Positions 1 to 9,125 of a DNA stretch of 64,000 nucleotides are shown here, piece by piece; the stretch's first letter is position 1, and each line of letters starts with the position of its first letter. The DNA comes from Macrothele yani (taxonomy: Eukaryota; Arthropoda; Arachnida; Araneae; Macrothelidae). Below the pieces are notes generated by a model. That model was not told the DNA's origin. It searched no databases and saw nothing but the letters and a program-made list of their open reading frames with translations. The DNA lies in assembly GCA_039090855.1 (NCBI GenBank), contig CM077010.1:49866905-49930904 (forward strand), read 5' to 3'. A program made the position numbers and the translations under genes.

Positions 1-400
1 TATGGTGTCGAGCAGTTCCGTTTGTAGCTGCGTCCATTGCTCAAGCAATGCAGTGCGAGCCCCTACAGGGTTCTGGAAGGGGGCAGGAAGCCAGCAACAC
101 GCCTCCCGAGAGCATCGCAGAATGCTCAATGGGATTCAGATCGAGAGAGCTTGCTGGCCACACCATGCGGACTATAGTCTCCTGTTCCAGGTATTGGTGC
201 GTGAAGCAAGCTGTGTGAGGGCGGACATTATCTTCCTGCAGTACAAATGTATCGCCAATTGCAACTGCATACGGACGAACAATAGGGTCCAGGATATCGT
301 CTCTATACGTCTGAGCATTGAGGTTTCCATGTGGAAACACATAATGGTCGCTACGGCCGCCTAATGATATGCCTGATTCTTCCGCGAACTCGCGGAATTC
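1..400 (-). pseudogene. Tc1-like transposase, C-terminal part (cut by window edge)
   Basis: The minus strand encodes the end of a Tc1/mariner-superfamily DDE transposase. Visible pieces are a VFPHGNLNAQTYRDDIL stretch, the second catalytic Asp in LQEDNVRPHTA, and the third acidic residue in LDLNPIEH. I count 34 residues between them, the classical Tc1 DD34E spacing. The N-terminal DNA-binding domain and first Asp are missing. At the high-coordinate side the frame runs straight into a degenerate short repeat (from about 369), so the element was broken there. After the IEH motif the frame loses similarity. This is a dead fragment. Confidence 0.8.
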
Positions 401-795
401 CGCTTTTTTCGTCATCATTTGGGTCATCCTCAAGATCGATGCAGAACTGAGGAAAAAATTTTGTTGGGTGTAGGGAAGGTTCGTTTTCCGTCTGGGAACG
501 GAAAACGACACTTTTATTTTTACATACATGAGATTGTTCCGCAAATGTGCGGAATTTCGTTTTTTCGTCATCATTTGGGTCATTCTCGAGATCGATGTCA
601 CTTTTTATTTTTGAATACATGAGATTCTTCCGCGAATTCGAGGAATTCCGCCTTTTTTGTCGTCATTTGGGTCATCCTCGAGATCGATGCAGAACTGAAG
701 ATACATTTTTTTGGCGGGTAGGGAAGGGTCGGGTCGTTTTCCGTCTGGGATCATTTTGGGTATTGTCGAGATGAATGCACAACTGAACGGCAATT
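369..795. repeat. Degenerate short tandem repeats with palindromes
   Basis: A core beginning GTCATCATTTGGGTCATC and running to GATCGATGCAGAACTGA recurs at about 411-450, 567-600 and 659-699, with a weaker fourth copy at about 748-790. Each of the first three is preceded by a TTCCGC...GCGGAA palindrome, at 380-397, 537-554 and 628-645. Spacing between copies is irregular (about 90-155 bp). No coding function is seen. Confidence 0.65.
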
Positions 796-1190
796 TTTTG
801 GGGGAGGGGGTACAGTGGGGGAGGGGATTCCTTTTCCATTTGAGGACGGAATTACGCCCTTTGAAATTTTTGAAAAAGGAAGTTAGAGTAAAGATTTCTC
901 CCGTAGCAGTTTTTTTTTTTTTTTTGCGATGTTTCTTCAGCCCATTATTGTTCTTATATTAATATATGGTTTTATTCCAAAAATACTGCATTTCAGCTAA
1001 AATATGGAGAAAAAAGTTTCCGAAAACAGAAGTCGATCGAAGGGAAGATTTCTCCCCGTAATCATATTTTTTTTTCTTCCAGTGATGTTCTCACTATCCA
1101 GTGTTGTTTTTAAATGCTACTTTCCCCCATAAATGTTTGCACTTCAGCTTGATAAGAGAGTAGAAATTTTCCAAAAACGGAAGTGACAAA
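796..1190. repeat. Diverged ~145-bp duplication
   Basis: Two related segments, about 892-1032 and 1047-1186, share a frame of landmarks: GATTTCTCCC near the start, a T-tract, a GTGATGTT or GCGATGTT word, a TGCATTTCAGCT or TGCACTTCAGCT word, and a final AAAAC[A/G]GAAGT. Divergence is high. No gene is seen. Confidence 0.45.
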
Positions 1191-1660
1191 AATTTGTTAG
1201 AATCAATGCATGGTGTTCGAATGTATTCATATTCTGTAAGTTATACACCATTTATTTAAAGTAGTGAAAGCTTTGATATCATGCATTCATGGTCCTCAGG
1301 CTAAAAGTTTTTTCATCATGATGGTTAAATTATTGTCATCTGAGGGAATAAAAAGAAATAAATAATAAGAAAAGTAATGAAGAAATGGGAAGGGAATGAT
1401 ATCAGCAGAAAGGAAAACTAAGCAAAGATTGCAGTGCAGATGCAGAATCAACAAAAGACAAATATGGCTATGAAACTTGTGGAAGAAAGAAAGCAAAACA
1501 AGAGAAAAATCGAGCTGATGTTCTAGCAAGTACAAATAAAAAGGGGGGAAAATAGCGGTATGCTCTAAATATCTACATAAATTAGAGTGAACAATTCCAT
1601 CTTGGTCATGTTGTGTTATATACACACTTTCTCATCGCATTTTCTTATTTTTCACCCGGT
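1191..1660. other. Unassigned AT-rich and purine-rich stretch
   Basis: I see no gene, RNA or clear repeat here. Part of it is purine-rich (about 1360-1520). The open frames in it are low-complexity. Confidence 0.5.
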
Positions 1661-1674
1661 TAAAAAGTTCAGCT

Positions 1675-2290
1675 TTTTTGTTCTTTGGTCGGTCTCATGT
1701 ATGCTGTCCACACCAAAACACTACCACCACCATAGGCGTCCCTTTCCTGGTTATTGGAGGGATGATAGCGAGTATCGGCCTCTCTCCAGATGCAAACTCG
1801 GTGAGAATCACTCTGTAAACAGTATCGCGACTCATCAGTGAACAGAACGGACCTCCACTGATTTTGAGTCCAGTTCACATGCATTCGTGCCCAATTGAAA
1901 CGTTCCCTCCGGTGGCGGGTGTGAGGGGCACGCATGACACCTATCGCCGAGCATACAGCCTTCCTACATGTAACCTTCTGCATATCGTCGAGGCTGATAC
2001 CGTCCGTCCGGTGGCCGCGGCAAGCACAGATCTGAGATGAGTCGGTGTAGCCGTCCTGTTCCGCCGTGCCGAAAGCCGCAAATACCGGTCATCAGCGGAG
2101 GTCGTCGCCCTTGGACTACCTTCTCTCCAAGCTGCACCCATCGCTTGGAACGGCTGCCACATCCTTCTAACCACACAGACAGAACGTTCGACGTTGAGCC
2201 ATCTTGCCACATCCGCCTCCGTTGCCCTGCTTCGAGTCGGCCTATCGCTCTGTAGCGTAACTCCGCTGGTAAATGACGTCTCGGAGCCAT
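1675..2290 (-). pseudogene. Tc1-like transposase, N-terminal and central part, frameshifted
   Basis: Reading the minus strand from an ATG near 2290, the frame starts MAPRRHLPAELRYRAIG, a typical Tc1 helix-turn-helix opening. It shifts frame near 2210, continues through a second DNA-binding half (ADVARWLNVERSVC), and shifts again near 1980 into the catalytic core. The first catalytic Asp is visible in VLFTDESRYCLQSD, followed by the GGGSVLVW segment. The frame ends at about 1690, so the second Asp and the Glu are absent. At least two frameshifts and a 3' truncation make this a relic. Confidence 0.75.
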
Positions 2291-2762
2291 GTTAACAAAA
2301 TCGCTATCTCGAAATCTTGTCATTCAACGCCGCACATGAATTGGCGACTCTCTCCAAAACAGCTGGTTTTAAGCTTTGGCGTATTTGCATAAAGCGCTGC
2401 CAGCGCCACTCATTTGCCTTCCCTACATCGATGTTGATGCCTTCGCCCGTAACATATGCAAATTTAGGGCAGTTTGAACTATATTTCACCCAATTTTCGC
2501 AATTTTTCGGTTTGTTGCTTAATTTATGGAAACCAGTGTATATCACCGACGTTTCGCGCTCTGTCACTTATAAATATTGTAAACTTTTGGTTCCGTCACC
2601 CCGATATAAAAACGTTCAGCGACATATCTACGCAAAACTTGGCCTATTTCAAACCATTTTGAAATCGCATTGGTCATAATTGGTTTACACATTTTTAACC
2701 AGACATTAGATACTTAGATTTACTGGCATCCAATCCGCGTAAATTGGAACATTCCATGTGAC
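2291..2762. other. Unassigned flank of Tc1 relic
   Basis: This lies on the transposase-start side of the Tc1 relic. I found no convincing terminal inverted repeat because the other end is truncated, and no gene. Confidence 0.4.
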
Positions 2763-2775
2763 ATACGTACGCCAA

Positions 2776-3007
2776 GCCGCCCCGGTGGCGCAGTGGTCTA
2801 AGCGATGGCCTCTGATCATTCGTCCGAACGGGGTCCGGGTTCGAATCCCGGTGAGGCATGGATGTTGTGTTTGTCTTACGGCACTGGCTCTCTCCCTTCC
2901 CTGGAACCAGTGACCCTAAATTAGGGACGGGCGACTGCTTATAGCCCATTGAGTTGCTCACGGTGGTCGTTAAACCTCCAATCAAAAAAAAAAAAAAAAA
3001 AAAAAAA
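2776..3007 (+). mobile_element. tRNA-derived SINE, copy 1
   Basis: The 5' head GCCGCCCCGGTGGCGCAGTG carries an A-box-like TGGCGCAGTGGTCTAAGC, and GGGTTCGAATCCCGG is a B box. A tRNA-unrelated body follows, including TTAGGGACGGGCGACTG, and then a long A-tail. A perfect 13-bp target duplication, ATACGTACGCCAA, flanks it at 2763-2775 and 3008-3020. This sets the ends exactly and implies a fairly recent LINE-mediated insertion. It lies beside the kinase exon at 3166-3241. Confidence 0.93.
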
Positions 3008-3165
3008 ATACGTACGCCAATAGTTCACCAGAACGTCGCCAAAACTTTGTCGAATCAATGCCGAAGCAAACTACTGCTTAAATCTAACGTTATCCCTAAT
3101 AAATTAGTCGCTCAGGTATTTGACCATTCTACCACTATAGACATATCCTAAAGAAAATTACTCAC

Positions 3166-3241
3166 CACAGTGATTTCCACTTATAACTTGAGGTGATTGA
3201 TATAATATAGATCCATGCATTCCGTATGACGTCATGGAAAA
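3166..3241 (-). CDS. Protein kinase exon: activation loop and P+1 motif (partial gene)
   Basis: On the minus strand CTTTGCAG precedes the exon and GTGAGT follows it. The 76 bp start in phase 0 and end in phase 1. They encode FSMTSYGMHG, then SILYQSPQVISGNHC. This fits the end of a kinase activation loop and the P+1/APE motif, with SPQ in place of APE. The phase matches the exon at 11141-11226, which ends on a whole codon. The next exon, expected to carry the F-helix (DxW..G), was not found between here and position 1. The Glu-to-Gln change in the APE position may weaken folding or mark a pseudokinase. Family is uncertain; the loop spacing resembles AGC kinases. Confidence 0.62.
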
Positions 3242-3244
3242 CTG

Positions 3245-3625
3245 CAAAGAAAAAAAAAACTATTTGTTAATGTATTTGATTGCATGCAAAAGAAAGGAAA
3301 TACGCTGGTCAACAGGGATTTTATTGCCAAGAATATTTCAGCGGTTTTAGGCTGACTTTGTGGCGCTGATGACGAATATGGCATCGGTTTTGCTAGATTG
3401 GCTCTACTTTTTGAGATAATGGAGGCCCCACTGAGAAACATAAGATATGCGAGAAATTTAATGGTGAGGCGTAATCTACCCACAAATCACATTTAAACTG
3501 TTTCAAATCATACAGAAGTAAACATATGAATACCTAACGGCGTTGTCTTCAGAACAATAACACACACAAAAAAAAAGTAAGATGATTCAGATATTCACAA
3601 AGAATACATAAAAAAACACTTTTTC
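3245..3625. other. Intronic sequence, nothing assigned
   Basis: This lies in the intron between the two 3'-most kinase exons seen. Short open frames on both strands show no motif I recognise. Confidence 0.4.
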
Positions 3626-3629
3626 TACC

Positions 3630-4245
3630 ATTTTCTCTTATGTGGGTCATCAGGACTATCACGTTGAAGGCTCCAGCAGTAGTCTGTCATCATGTGGCTA
3701 TCCCATCTGCCTTGATACCTTTCCTCCATTACTTTGATGTCCTAATGGGACCTCTCCCGTTGTTTCTTACTGATATCACTAAGATTATCCGGAAATCTGT
3801 CTAAGTGGCTATGAAGAAAGTGTACCTTCATGCTCATATTAATACCCAGATTGTTAAAGTTAGCGAGCATGTTTTGCACCAATTTTTCATAATTGATTGT
3901 CTGCTTTATGGTTACCCAAGAAGTTCTGGACAACTAAGACATAAGTGCGCGAGGCAGATGTTTCAGCATTATTCATAAATTTGGTGAAATTCGAATCGTT
4001 GATGAGTTTACGAATTTGAGGACCATTCAAATATCCCTGCTTTAAGTTTTTCAGAACTCAGTCCCAGGAACGATCTACAAATGTATCTGAAGCAATCTCC
4101 ATCTTTGTCCAAGGCCTTAACAAATTGCTTCATCAGTCCAAACTTGATATGGAGTAGCGGGAGAGGGATTTTTTCTCTGCCAACGAATTGCTTGTTAATT
4201 ATATTAGCTGTCTTTGAAATTCTGTGGTAATGAAGATACGTACAT
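3630..4245 (-). pseudogene. Relic of a repetitive arthropod protein family of unknown function
   Basis: The minus strand keeps scattered but ordered blocks: KFGLMKQFVKALDKDGDCF, then KLVQNMLANFNNLGINMSMK, VHFLHSHLDRFP, MEERYQGRWDSHMMTDYCW, and a final HKRKW. As I remember it, this block order (LHSHLDFFP, then RYQGRW, then ADYCW) is a multicopy uncharacterised protein in arthropod genomes, probably carried by a mobile element. I cannot name its function. A CAG-to-TAG nonsense (around 3742) and further stops upstream of 3933 break the frame. Confidence is moderate for family membership and none is offered for function. Confidence 0.5.
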
Positions 4246-4250
4246 TAATA

Positions 4251-5398
4251 CGAGGCTTGTTCAATAAGAAATGCCGCCGCGCAAGTGTCTCGCGCATGAC
4301 TTGTTGCCTAGCAACCAATCAGACTTCAAACGAATCTTTGCGCCATTTGCTTCGTTTTAATGAGTAATGGAATTCCGTTAATCTGTTTGTTCGTGTTCAG
4401 TTGGGCTTAAAATACGTGATTCGTTTCCAATTATCTGGCTGTCAAACAACGGTCAGTTATAGGTTAGATTAGAAGCAGTTTATCCCTTTAACGACCCTAA
4501 CGCCTAAAACGCCCGTGCATACAAACGGCCATAGCCGCCCGAAACGCCTGCCTAGAGTGAGTCAGATTTCCAACCCCTGCCTGTTCTTCAATTTTTTTGA
4601 CCTATTAGGGATCAGCAAGAGTCAATATCAGTCACTATTGTTGTTATTAAACAAAGAAGTGAACCAACAGAAAGTTTTGGGCATTATGGTGTTTCGAGTC
4701 ATAAAAGATTTTTGGGTCATGGTCGTTAAAGTGTTCCGGAACTTTGTACGTAAGCACTTTTCGTCGTTGGGTAAGAAAATCAGAGGATAGTGGAGGAATG
4801 TTGGCCGTAAAGGATCAACCGCGGAGTGGGAGTTTCGTAATCGCAACTTCCTATTTCAACAGGCAAAAAAACAGATGAACTTATCAGGAAAGATCGAAGA
4901 ATAACTCATAGAACCATAATAGTTCAGCTGAACATTAGTTTAGGTAGTGTGCATGATATTGTTAATGTTTTAGGATTCAACAAAATGTGCGCTCGTTGGG
5001 TACCGCGTCACCTAACGACTGAAAGGAAGAAATCAAGACATGAAATAAGCTAAAGATTGCTTGTTCGCTTTGAAAAATATAGAAGTGATTTTCTCCAAAG
5101 CATTGTGACTGGTGATGAGAGTTGGGTTCGCCATTATGACACAGAAATGAAAGATCAATTGGTGGAATACCGACACATATCTACTCCTGGAGCAAAAAAT
5201 TCAAAGTTAAAATTTCTGCTGGTAATAGCATGTTCACTGTGCTCTGGGACCAAAGAGGCATTATTCATCAAGAGTATATTGTCAGAGGTACGACTAACAA
5301 CTCCGAGAGCTACGTGAAAACGTTAAAGCAAAGTATAAACCGCGTACGTAGGGGAGAAAAAGTAAATGATTCTGCAACACGACAATGCCAAACCCCAC
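4251..5398 (+). pseudogene. Mariner-like transposase, N-terminal to central part
   Basis: A terminal-repeat-like start, CGAGGCTTGTTCAATAAG, follows a TA at 4249-4250. Shifted frames then give mariner landmarks in order: RKDRRITHRTI (second helix-turn-helix, about 4870), ARWVPRHLT, the first catalytic Asp in SIVTGDESWVRHYD (about 5100-5140), and the second in LQHDNAKPHASAF (about 5366-5410). Mariners use a DD34D triad; here the third Asp is missing because the copy is rearranged just after the second one. Multiple frameshifts and stops make it inactive. The C-terminal end reappears at 6011-6849 after inserted SINEs and a MITE. Confidence 0.8.
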
Positions 5399-5492
5399 GC
5401 TAGTGCTTTCACTTAGAGACCATACAGAAAATCGGTTTGTCAGAGGTACGACAAACCGATTTTCTGCATGGTCTCTAAGTGAAAGCACTAGC
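5399..5492. repeat. Long palindrome: 43-bp arms, 8-bp loop
   Basis: Arms 5399-5441 and 5450-5492 are inverted copies with a single mismatch (42 of 43), separated by AGAGGTAC. The left arm is the mariner coding sequence just after its second catalytic Asp. The loop repeats a word found upstream at 5284-5293, and related sequence resumes at about 5722. The pattern fits a fold-back or template-switch rearrangement inside the mariner copy. Confidence 0.9.
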
Positions 5493-5494
5493 AT

Positions 5495-5707
5495 TTTTTT
5501 ATTGGAGGTTTAACGACCACCGTGAGCAACTCAATAGGCTATAAGCAGTCGCCCGCCCCTAATTTAGGGTCACTGGTTCCAGAGAAGGGAAAGAGCCAGT
5601 GCCGTAAGACAAGCACAACATCCATGCCTCACCGGAATTCGAACCCGGACCTCTTACGGACGAATGGTCAGAGGCCATCGCTTAGACCACTGCGCCACCG
5701 GGGCGGC
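5495..5707 (-). mobile_element. tRNA-derived SINE, copy 2
   Basis: Same family as the copy at 2776, inverted: a short T-run (the A-tail), then the body, then the B box (as GAATTCGAACCC) and the A box. A perfect 14-bp target duplication, GAAAGCACTAGCAT, lies at 5481-5494 and 5708-5721. The insertion landed inside the right arm of the mariner palindrome, so the palindrome is older. Confidence 0.93.
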
Positions 5708-5772
5708 GAAAGCACTAGCATAGGTACGACTATCAACTCTAAGAGCTGCGTACTTGAGTACAATTAGTTCTT

Positions 5773-5998
5773 TTTTTTTTTTTTTTTTTTGATTGGAGGT
5801 TTAACGACCACCGTGAGCAACTCAATGGGCTATAAGCAGTCACCCGTCCCTAATTTAGGGTCACTGGTTCCAGGGAAGGAGAGAGCCAGTGCCGTAAGAC
5901 AAACACAACATCCATGCCTGACCGGGATTCGAACCCGGACCCCTTACGGACGAATGATCAGAAGCCAACGCCTTAGACCACTGCGCCACCGGGGCGGC
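5773..5998 (-). mobile_element. tRNA-derived SINE, copy 3
   Basis: Same SINE family with a T-tract of about 20 at its 3' end (read on the minus strand). A perfect 12-bp target duplication, CAATTAGTTCTT, occurs at 5761-5772 and 5999-6010. It sits 51 bp from the preceding SINE, in the same mariner copy. Confidence 0.93.
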
Positions 5999-6130
5999 CA
6001 ATTAGTTCTTGGCGCAGTCTGAGTTCTTTCCAGAACTGGTGTTTCGACGACGATGTTCAAGCCGCTACGAGGAAATGGTTCTAAGAACAACCTCAGGATT
6101 TTTACAGAGACGGATTTAAAAAACTTGTTA

Positions 6131-6350
6131 GCCGCCGCTGTGGCGCAGTGGTCTAAGCGATGGCCTCTGATCATTCGCCCGAAAGGGGTCCGGGTTCAAA
6201 TCCCGGTAAGGCATGGATGTTGTGTTTGTCTTACGGCACTGGCTCTCTCCCTTCCCTGGAACTAGTGACCCTAAATTAGGGACGGGCGACTGCTTATAGC
6301 CCATTGAGTTGCTCACGGTGGTCGTTAAACCTCCAACAACAACAAAAAAA
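6131..6350 (+). mobile_element. tRNA-derived SINE, copy 4
   Basis: Full head and body of the same SINE with a short, impure A-tail (CAACAACAACAAAAAAA). A 7-bp duplication, CTTGTTA, lies at 6124-6130 and 6353-6359. The mariner codon reading across the site supports the insertion. The right duplication abuts and overlaps the TTAA target of the adjacent MITE. Confidence 0.88.
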
Positions 6351-6360
6351 TGCTTGTTAA

Positions 6361-6796
6361 GGGGGATCCACCTAAAATCTTTGTCTTGTATTTCCAATGG
6401 GCAAAGTTCTGTAGCCATTTTCTTCACAATTAATGCGTTTCCAAGAAAGAAAATTTGAACATCGATAAAAATAACTTCATATTATGGCCTAGCATACTTA
6501 ATATTTTCTAAATTTTAACCATAATTAAGCAAATCAACATTTGTTTGTCTACTAACGTTATCAGTGTACAGGTCGCGCCATCTATTTTCTGGTCTCAACA
6601 CCACCAAAGGAAAAGTTATTGATTTTTAATATAATTATGGTTGTTTTAGAAAATATTAAGTATACTAGGCTATAACATAAAGTTATTTTTCTCGATGTTC
6701 AGATTTTCATCTGTCGGAACGTATGAATTGTGAAGAAAATGGCTACAGAAGTTTGCTCATTGGAAATACAAGGCATGGATTTTAGATGGATCCACC
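6361..6796. mobile_element. MITE with TTAA target duplication and very long inverted repeats
   Basis: Flanked by TTAA at 6357-6360 and 6797-6800. Its ends are inverted: GGGGGATCCACC on the left, and GGATCCACC reading out on the right. Most of the 436 bp folds back on itself, with arms near 190 bp that include the word AATACTTAATATTTTCTAAA or a variant, so it is essentially one large hairpin with no ORF. TTAA targeting is known for piggyBac-type elements; assignment to piggyBac is inference. Related copies are at 34163-34258 (end only) and 43250-43704. Confidence 0.82.
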
Positions 6797-6849
6797 TTAA
6801 ACGTTGGTGTATCAGTATCGAACGTAAGGTGGACTATGCAGAAAAATAA

Positions 6850-6955
6850 AATATGTAAATTAAAGCAGAAATTCTGAAATGCGTTCTTGTTTTGTTTCAA
6901 TTTGGTACCTTGTCACTGGGCTTGTATATAAATATGGATGCATTTCACACCTTCT
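6850..6955. other. Junction between mariner and LINE relics
   Basis: A short unassigned stretch. It lacks the mariner terminal repeat expected here. Confidence 0.3.
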
Positions 6956-6959
6956 GTAT

Positions 6960-7770
6960 TATCAACAACATCTGTGCAATGGCAAAGGTTTGGCTGTTCA
7001 ATAACACAGCACGCATAAAAATTTAAAAGGGAGTGAGACACGGTGACACCACATTTCCCAAACTCTTCAATTCCCATTGCAGAATGCTCTTCAATAATTA
7101 AACTGGGAAGACAAGGGGATAGAAATTAATGGAGATCACTCCACATAGGTTTTTCCGTCGACATGGCCTTTTTGCAAGTACCCCCTCAGAGCTGCGGAGT
7201 AAAATCCTGGATCTTGCTGACAAGAGTAAAGAAATAAGGTTAAAGATGAACTTACAGGAAACAAAATGGATGTACAGTGCTTTTACAAGAACTAAAGATA
7301 TAGAGATTAATGAGGCAACTTTAGAAGTAACCTATGCCTACATTTGCCTTGTAGAACAGATATCAAAGGAGGGCCACATTGAAGGCGAAATCAATAGGCC
7401 TACAAAACTTGAGTGGATTGCACTTGAAAAAAAACAGTACTATTTTCAAGAGCAATTTACCACTATGTCTTAAAAGAAGTGTTTATTCAATGCATCTCTG
7501 CATTTCTTATTTATGGATCAGGAGACATGGGATTTAACTGAAAAAGGCATTCAGAGGTTGTGAATAGCTCGAACAAGCGTGGCGAGCTGTATACCTTGTG
7601 TAACCAGGGAAGATAGGAAGAGGAACTCATGGACCAGGAAAACGACAAGAGTTGATGTCATCATGATTAAAATAAAGGCCCTCAAGTAGCTATGGGCTAG
7701 ACATATCCCTAGAGGATCAGAAATGGATAACTGCAAACTACTGGATACCAAGGAACAAGAAAAGTCCTAG
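6960..7770 (+). pseudogene. Non-LTR retrotransposon (LINE) reverse transcriptase relic
   Basis: Blocks typical of a non-LTR reverse transcriptase appear in order on the plus strand: an RT5-like GVRHGDT followed by PKLFNS (about 7035-7075), a degraded FADD region, LFASTPSELRSKILDLADKS (about 7170-7230), LKMNLQETKWM, and an ETWDLTEKGIQRL segment (about 7525-7560). After that comes the region that usually reads LKWQWAGHIARR, here degraded. The catalytic FADD motif is destroyed by an indel. Several stops follow. The 5' endonuclease part is absent, as is usual for 5'-truncated copies. The clade was not assigned. A SINE is inserted at its 3' side. Confidence 0.75.
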
Positions 7771-7771
7771 A

Positions 7772-7984
7772 GCCGCCTCGGTGGCGCTGGCTTTTGACGG
7801 TTCGTCCGTGAAGAGTTCGGGCTCGAATCCCGGTGAGGTATGGATGTTGTGTGTGTCTTACAGCACTGGCTCTCTCCCTTCCCTGGAACAAGTTACCCTA
7901 AATTAGGAACGGGCTACTGCTTTTAGCATATCGAGTTGCTCACGGTGGTCGTTAAACCTCCATATAAAGAAAATAAAATAAAAA
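7772..7984 (+). mobile_element. tRNA-derived SINE, copy 5 (diverged)
   Basis: Recognisable head (GCCGCCTCGGTGGCGC), B box (GGCTCGAATCCCGG) and body. It has an internal deletion in the A-box to anticodon region and many substitutions, and ends in an A-rich tail of the AAAGAAAATAAAATAAAAA type. No clean target duplication was found. This copy is older than the others. Confidence 0.82.
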
Positions 7985-8870
7985 GGATGCACGGATATCG
8001 AAGACGATTACCGGGAGGGAAGGCCGTCAACTTCGACAACGTATGAAAACGTCGATCTCATTAGCGAACTGATTCATGCAAACAGTGGATGAGATCGCGC
8101 ATGAATTTGGAAGTGTACACCACACATCATCACCAAGCGTCTTGAGTTTCGAAAAGTTTGTGCTCGATGGGTGCCTCACTTACTCACAGAACAACACAAA
8201 GTGCAACGTTTTCAAGCGGCTCTCGCTTTGTTTGGATCATTGTCACAGAGAAGGAAATGAAGTTTTGGACCATATGGTGATCCGAGATAAGACTTGGGTC
8301 TATCACTCACCAGAAACGAAGCAGACTTCATGTGAGTGGAAACATTCACATTCTCTGCCTCGGAAAAACTGCTGAATTGTTCCATCCGCTGGAAAGGTTA
8401 TGCTCACCATTTTCTTCGACAATCAAGGTGTTGTGCATTATGAATTAATGCCGAAGGGCGTTACGTTTAATGTGGCATCACATTGTTAAACCCTTAAGAG
8501 GCTGCGAAAGGCGATTAAACATCCACGAAACTGTCAAGAAGTATTGTCCTTCTGCATGACAAAACGACTCCACATTCGGCACGAGTCACTAAGGCCCTCA
8601 TTGACAAATTCAAATTGGAGGTGTGGGGACACATTCCCTACAATCCAGACCTTTCGCCTTGTGATTTCCTTGTGTTCGTCCCCAGGAAAAATTACCTTGC
8701 GAAGCGGCGATATCAGTCCGATAAAGATGTCAAAAATCCGGTGCGATAATGGTTATCACAAGTTGGACAGTTTTCTCAAAAAGGGATAGACAAACTCATG
8801 CCGCGCTTCGATGTTTAAATAAACTAGGCAATTACATCGAAAAGTAGCTGTTCTATTGCATTCCCCACCT
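7985..8870 (+). pseudogene. Second mariner-like transposase, degenerate
   Basis: In shifting plus frames: RRRLPGGKAVNFDNV (start region), the VDEIAHEFGSVHH second DNA-binding helix, CARWV-like sequence, a first catalytic region VIRDKTWVYHSPETKQTS (Asp kept), a second Asp in IVLLHDKTTPHSARVT (about 8540-8590), and a third Asp in YNPDLSPCDFLVF (about 8636-8680). I count 34 residues between the last two, the mariner DD34D signature. Several frameshifts and stops are present, so it is inactive. Ends were not defined. Confidence 0.8.
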
Positions 8871-9125
8871 AAGTATAAACATTTCCAAATCCAAAATGTT
8901 CATTTTTTTTTACATACGAGTGAAACTAACTTTTTCTCTGCCCTACGTATTAAAAATTCAATTCATGGTCCGATATTCGACAGCCCGCAAGATTAGCGCG
9001 ATACCTTCTTTGTCCTCGCGATGTGTTTGTTTGTTTGGATATCTCTGAAGGAACTACAGTTCTTGGTACGTCATCCTGGTAAACAATAAAAAGACCTAAG
9101 AAGGTTTAAATGCGTTAAAAATACA

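Larger units (their letters stand above)
6011..6849 (+). pseudogene. Mariner transposase C-terminal end, split by a SINE and a MITE
   Basis: After the third SINE the plus strand reads the mariner C-terminus: NWCFDDDVQAATRKWF near 6030-6078, then DFYRDGFKKL up to 6126. Coding resumes only after the inserts, at 6801, with RWCISIERKVDYAEK and a TAA at 6847-6849. The SINE at 6131 and the TTAA-flanked MITE at 6361 therefore interrupted one continuous C-terminal exon. This is strong positional evidence for both insertions. No right terminal repeat of the mariner was recognised after 6849. Confidence 0.78.

Noticed and set aside
2776..3007. Protein-coding frame in SINE copies (MIGGLTTTVSNSMGYKQSP)
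   Set aside because: The same frame appears in every inverted SINE copy; it is read-through of the repeat on the opposite strand.
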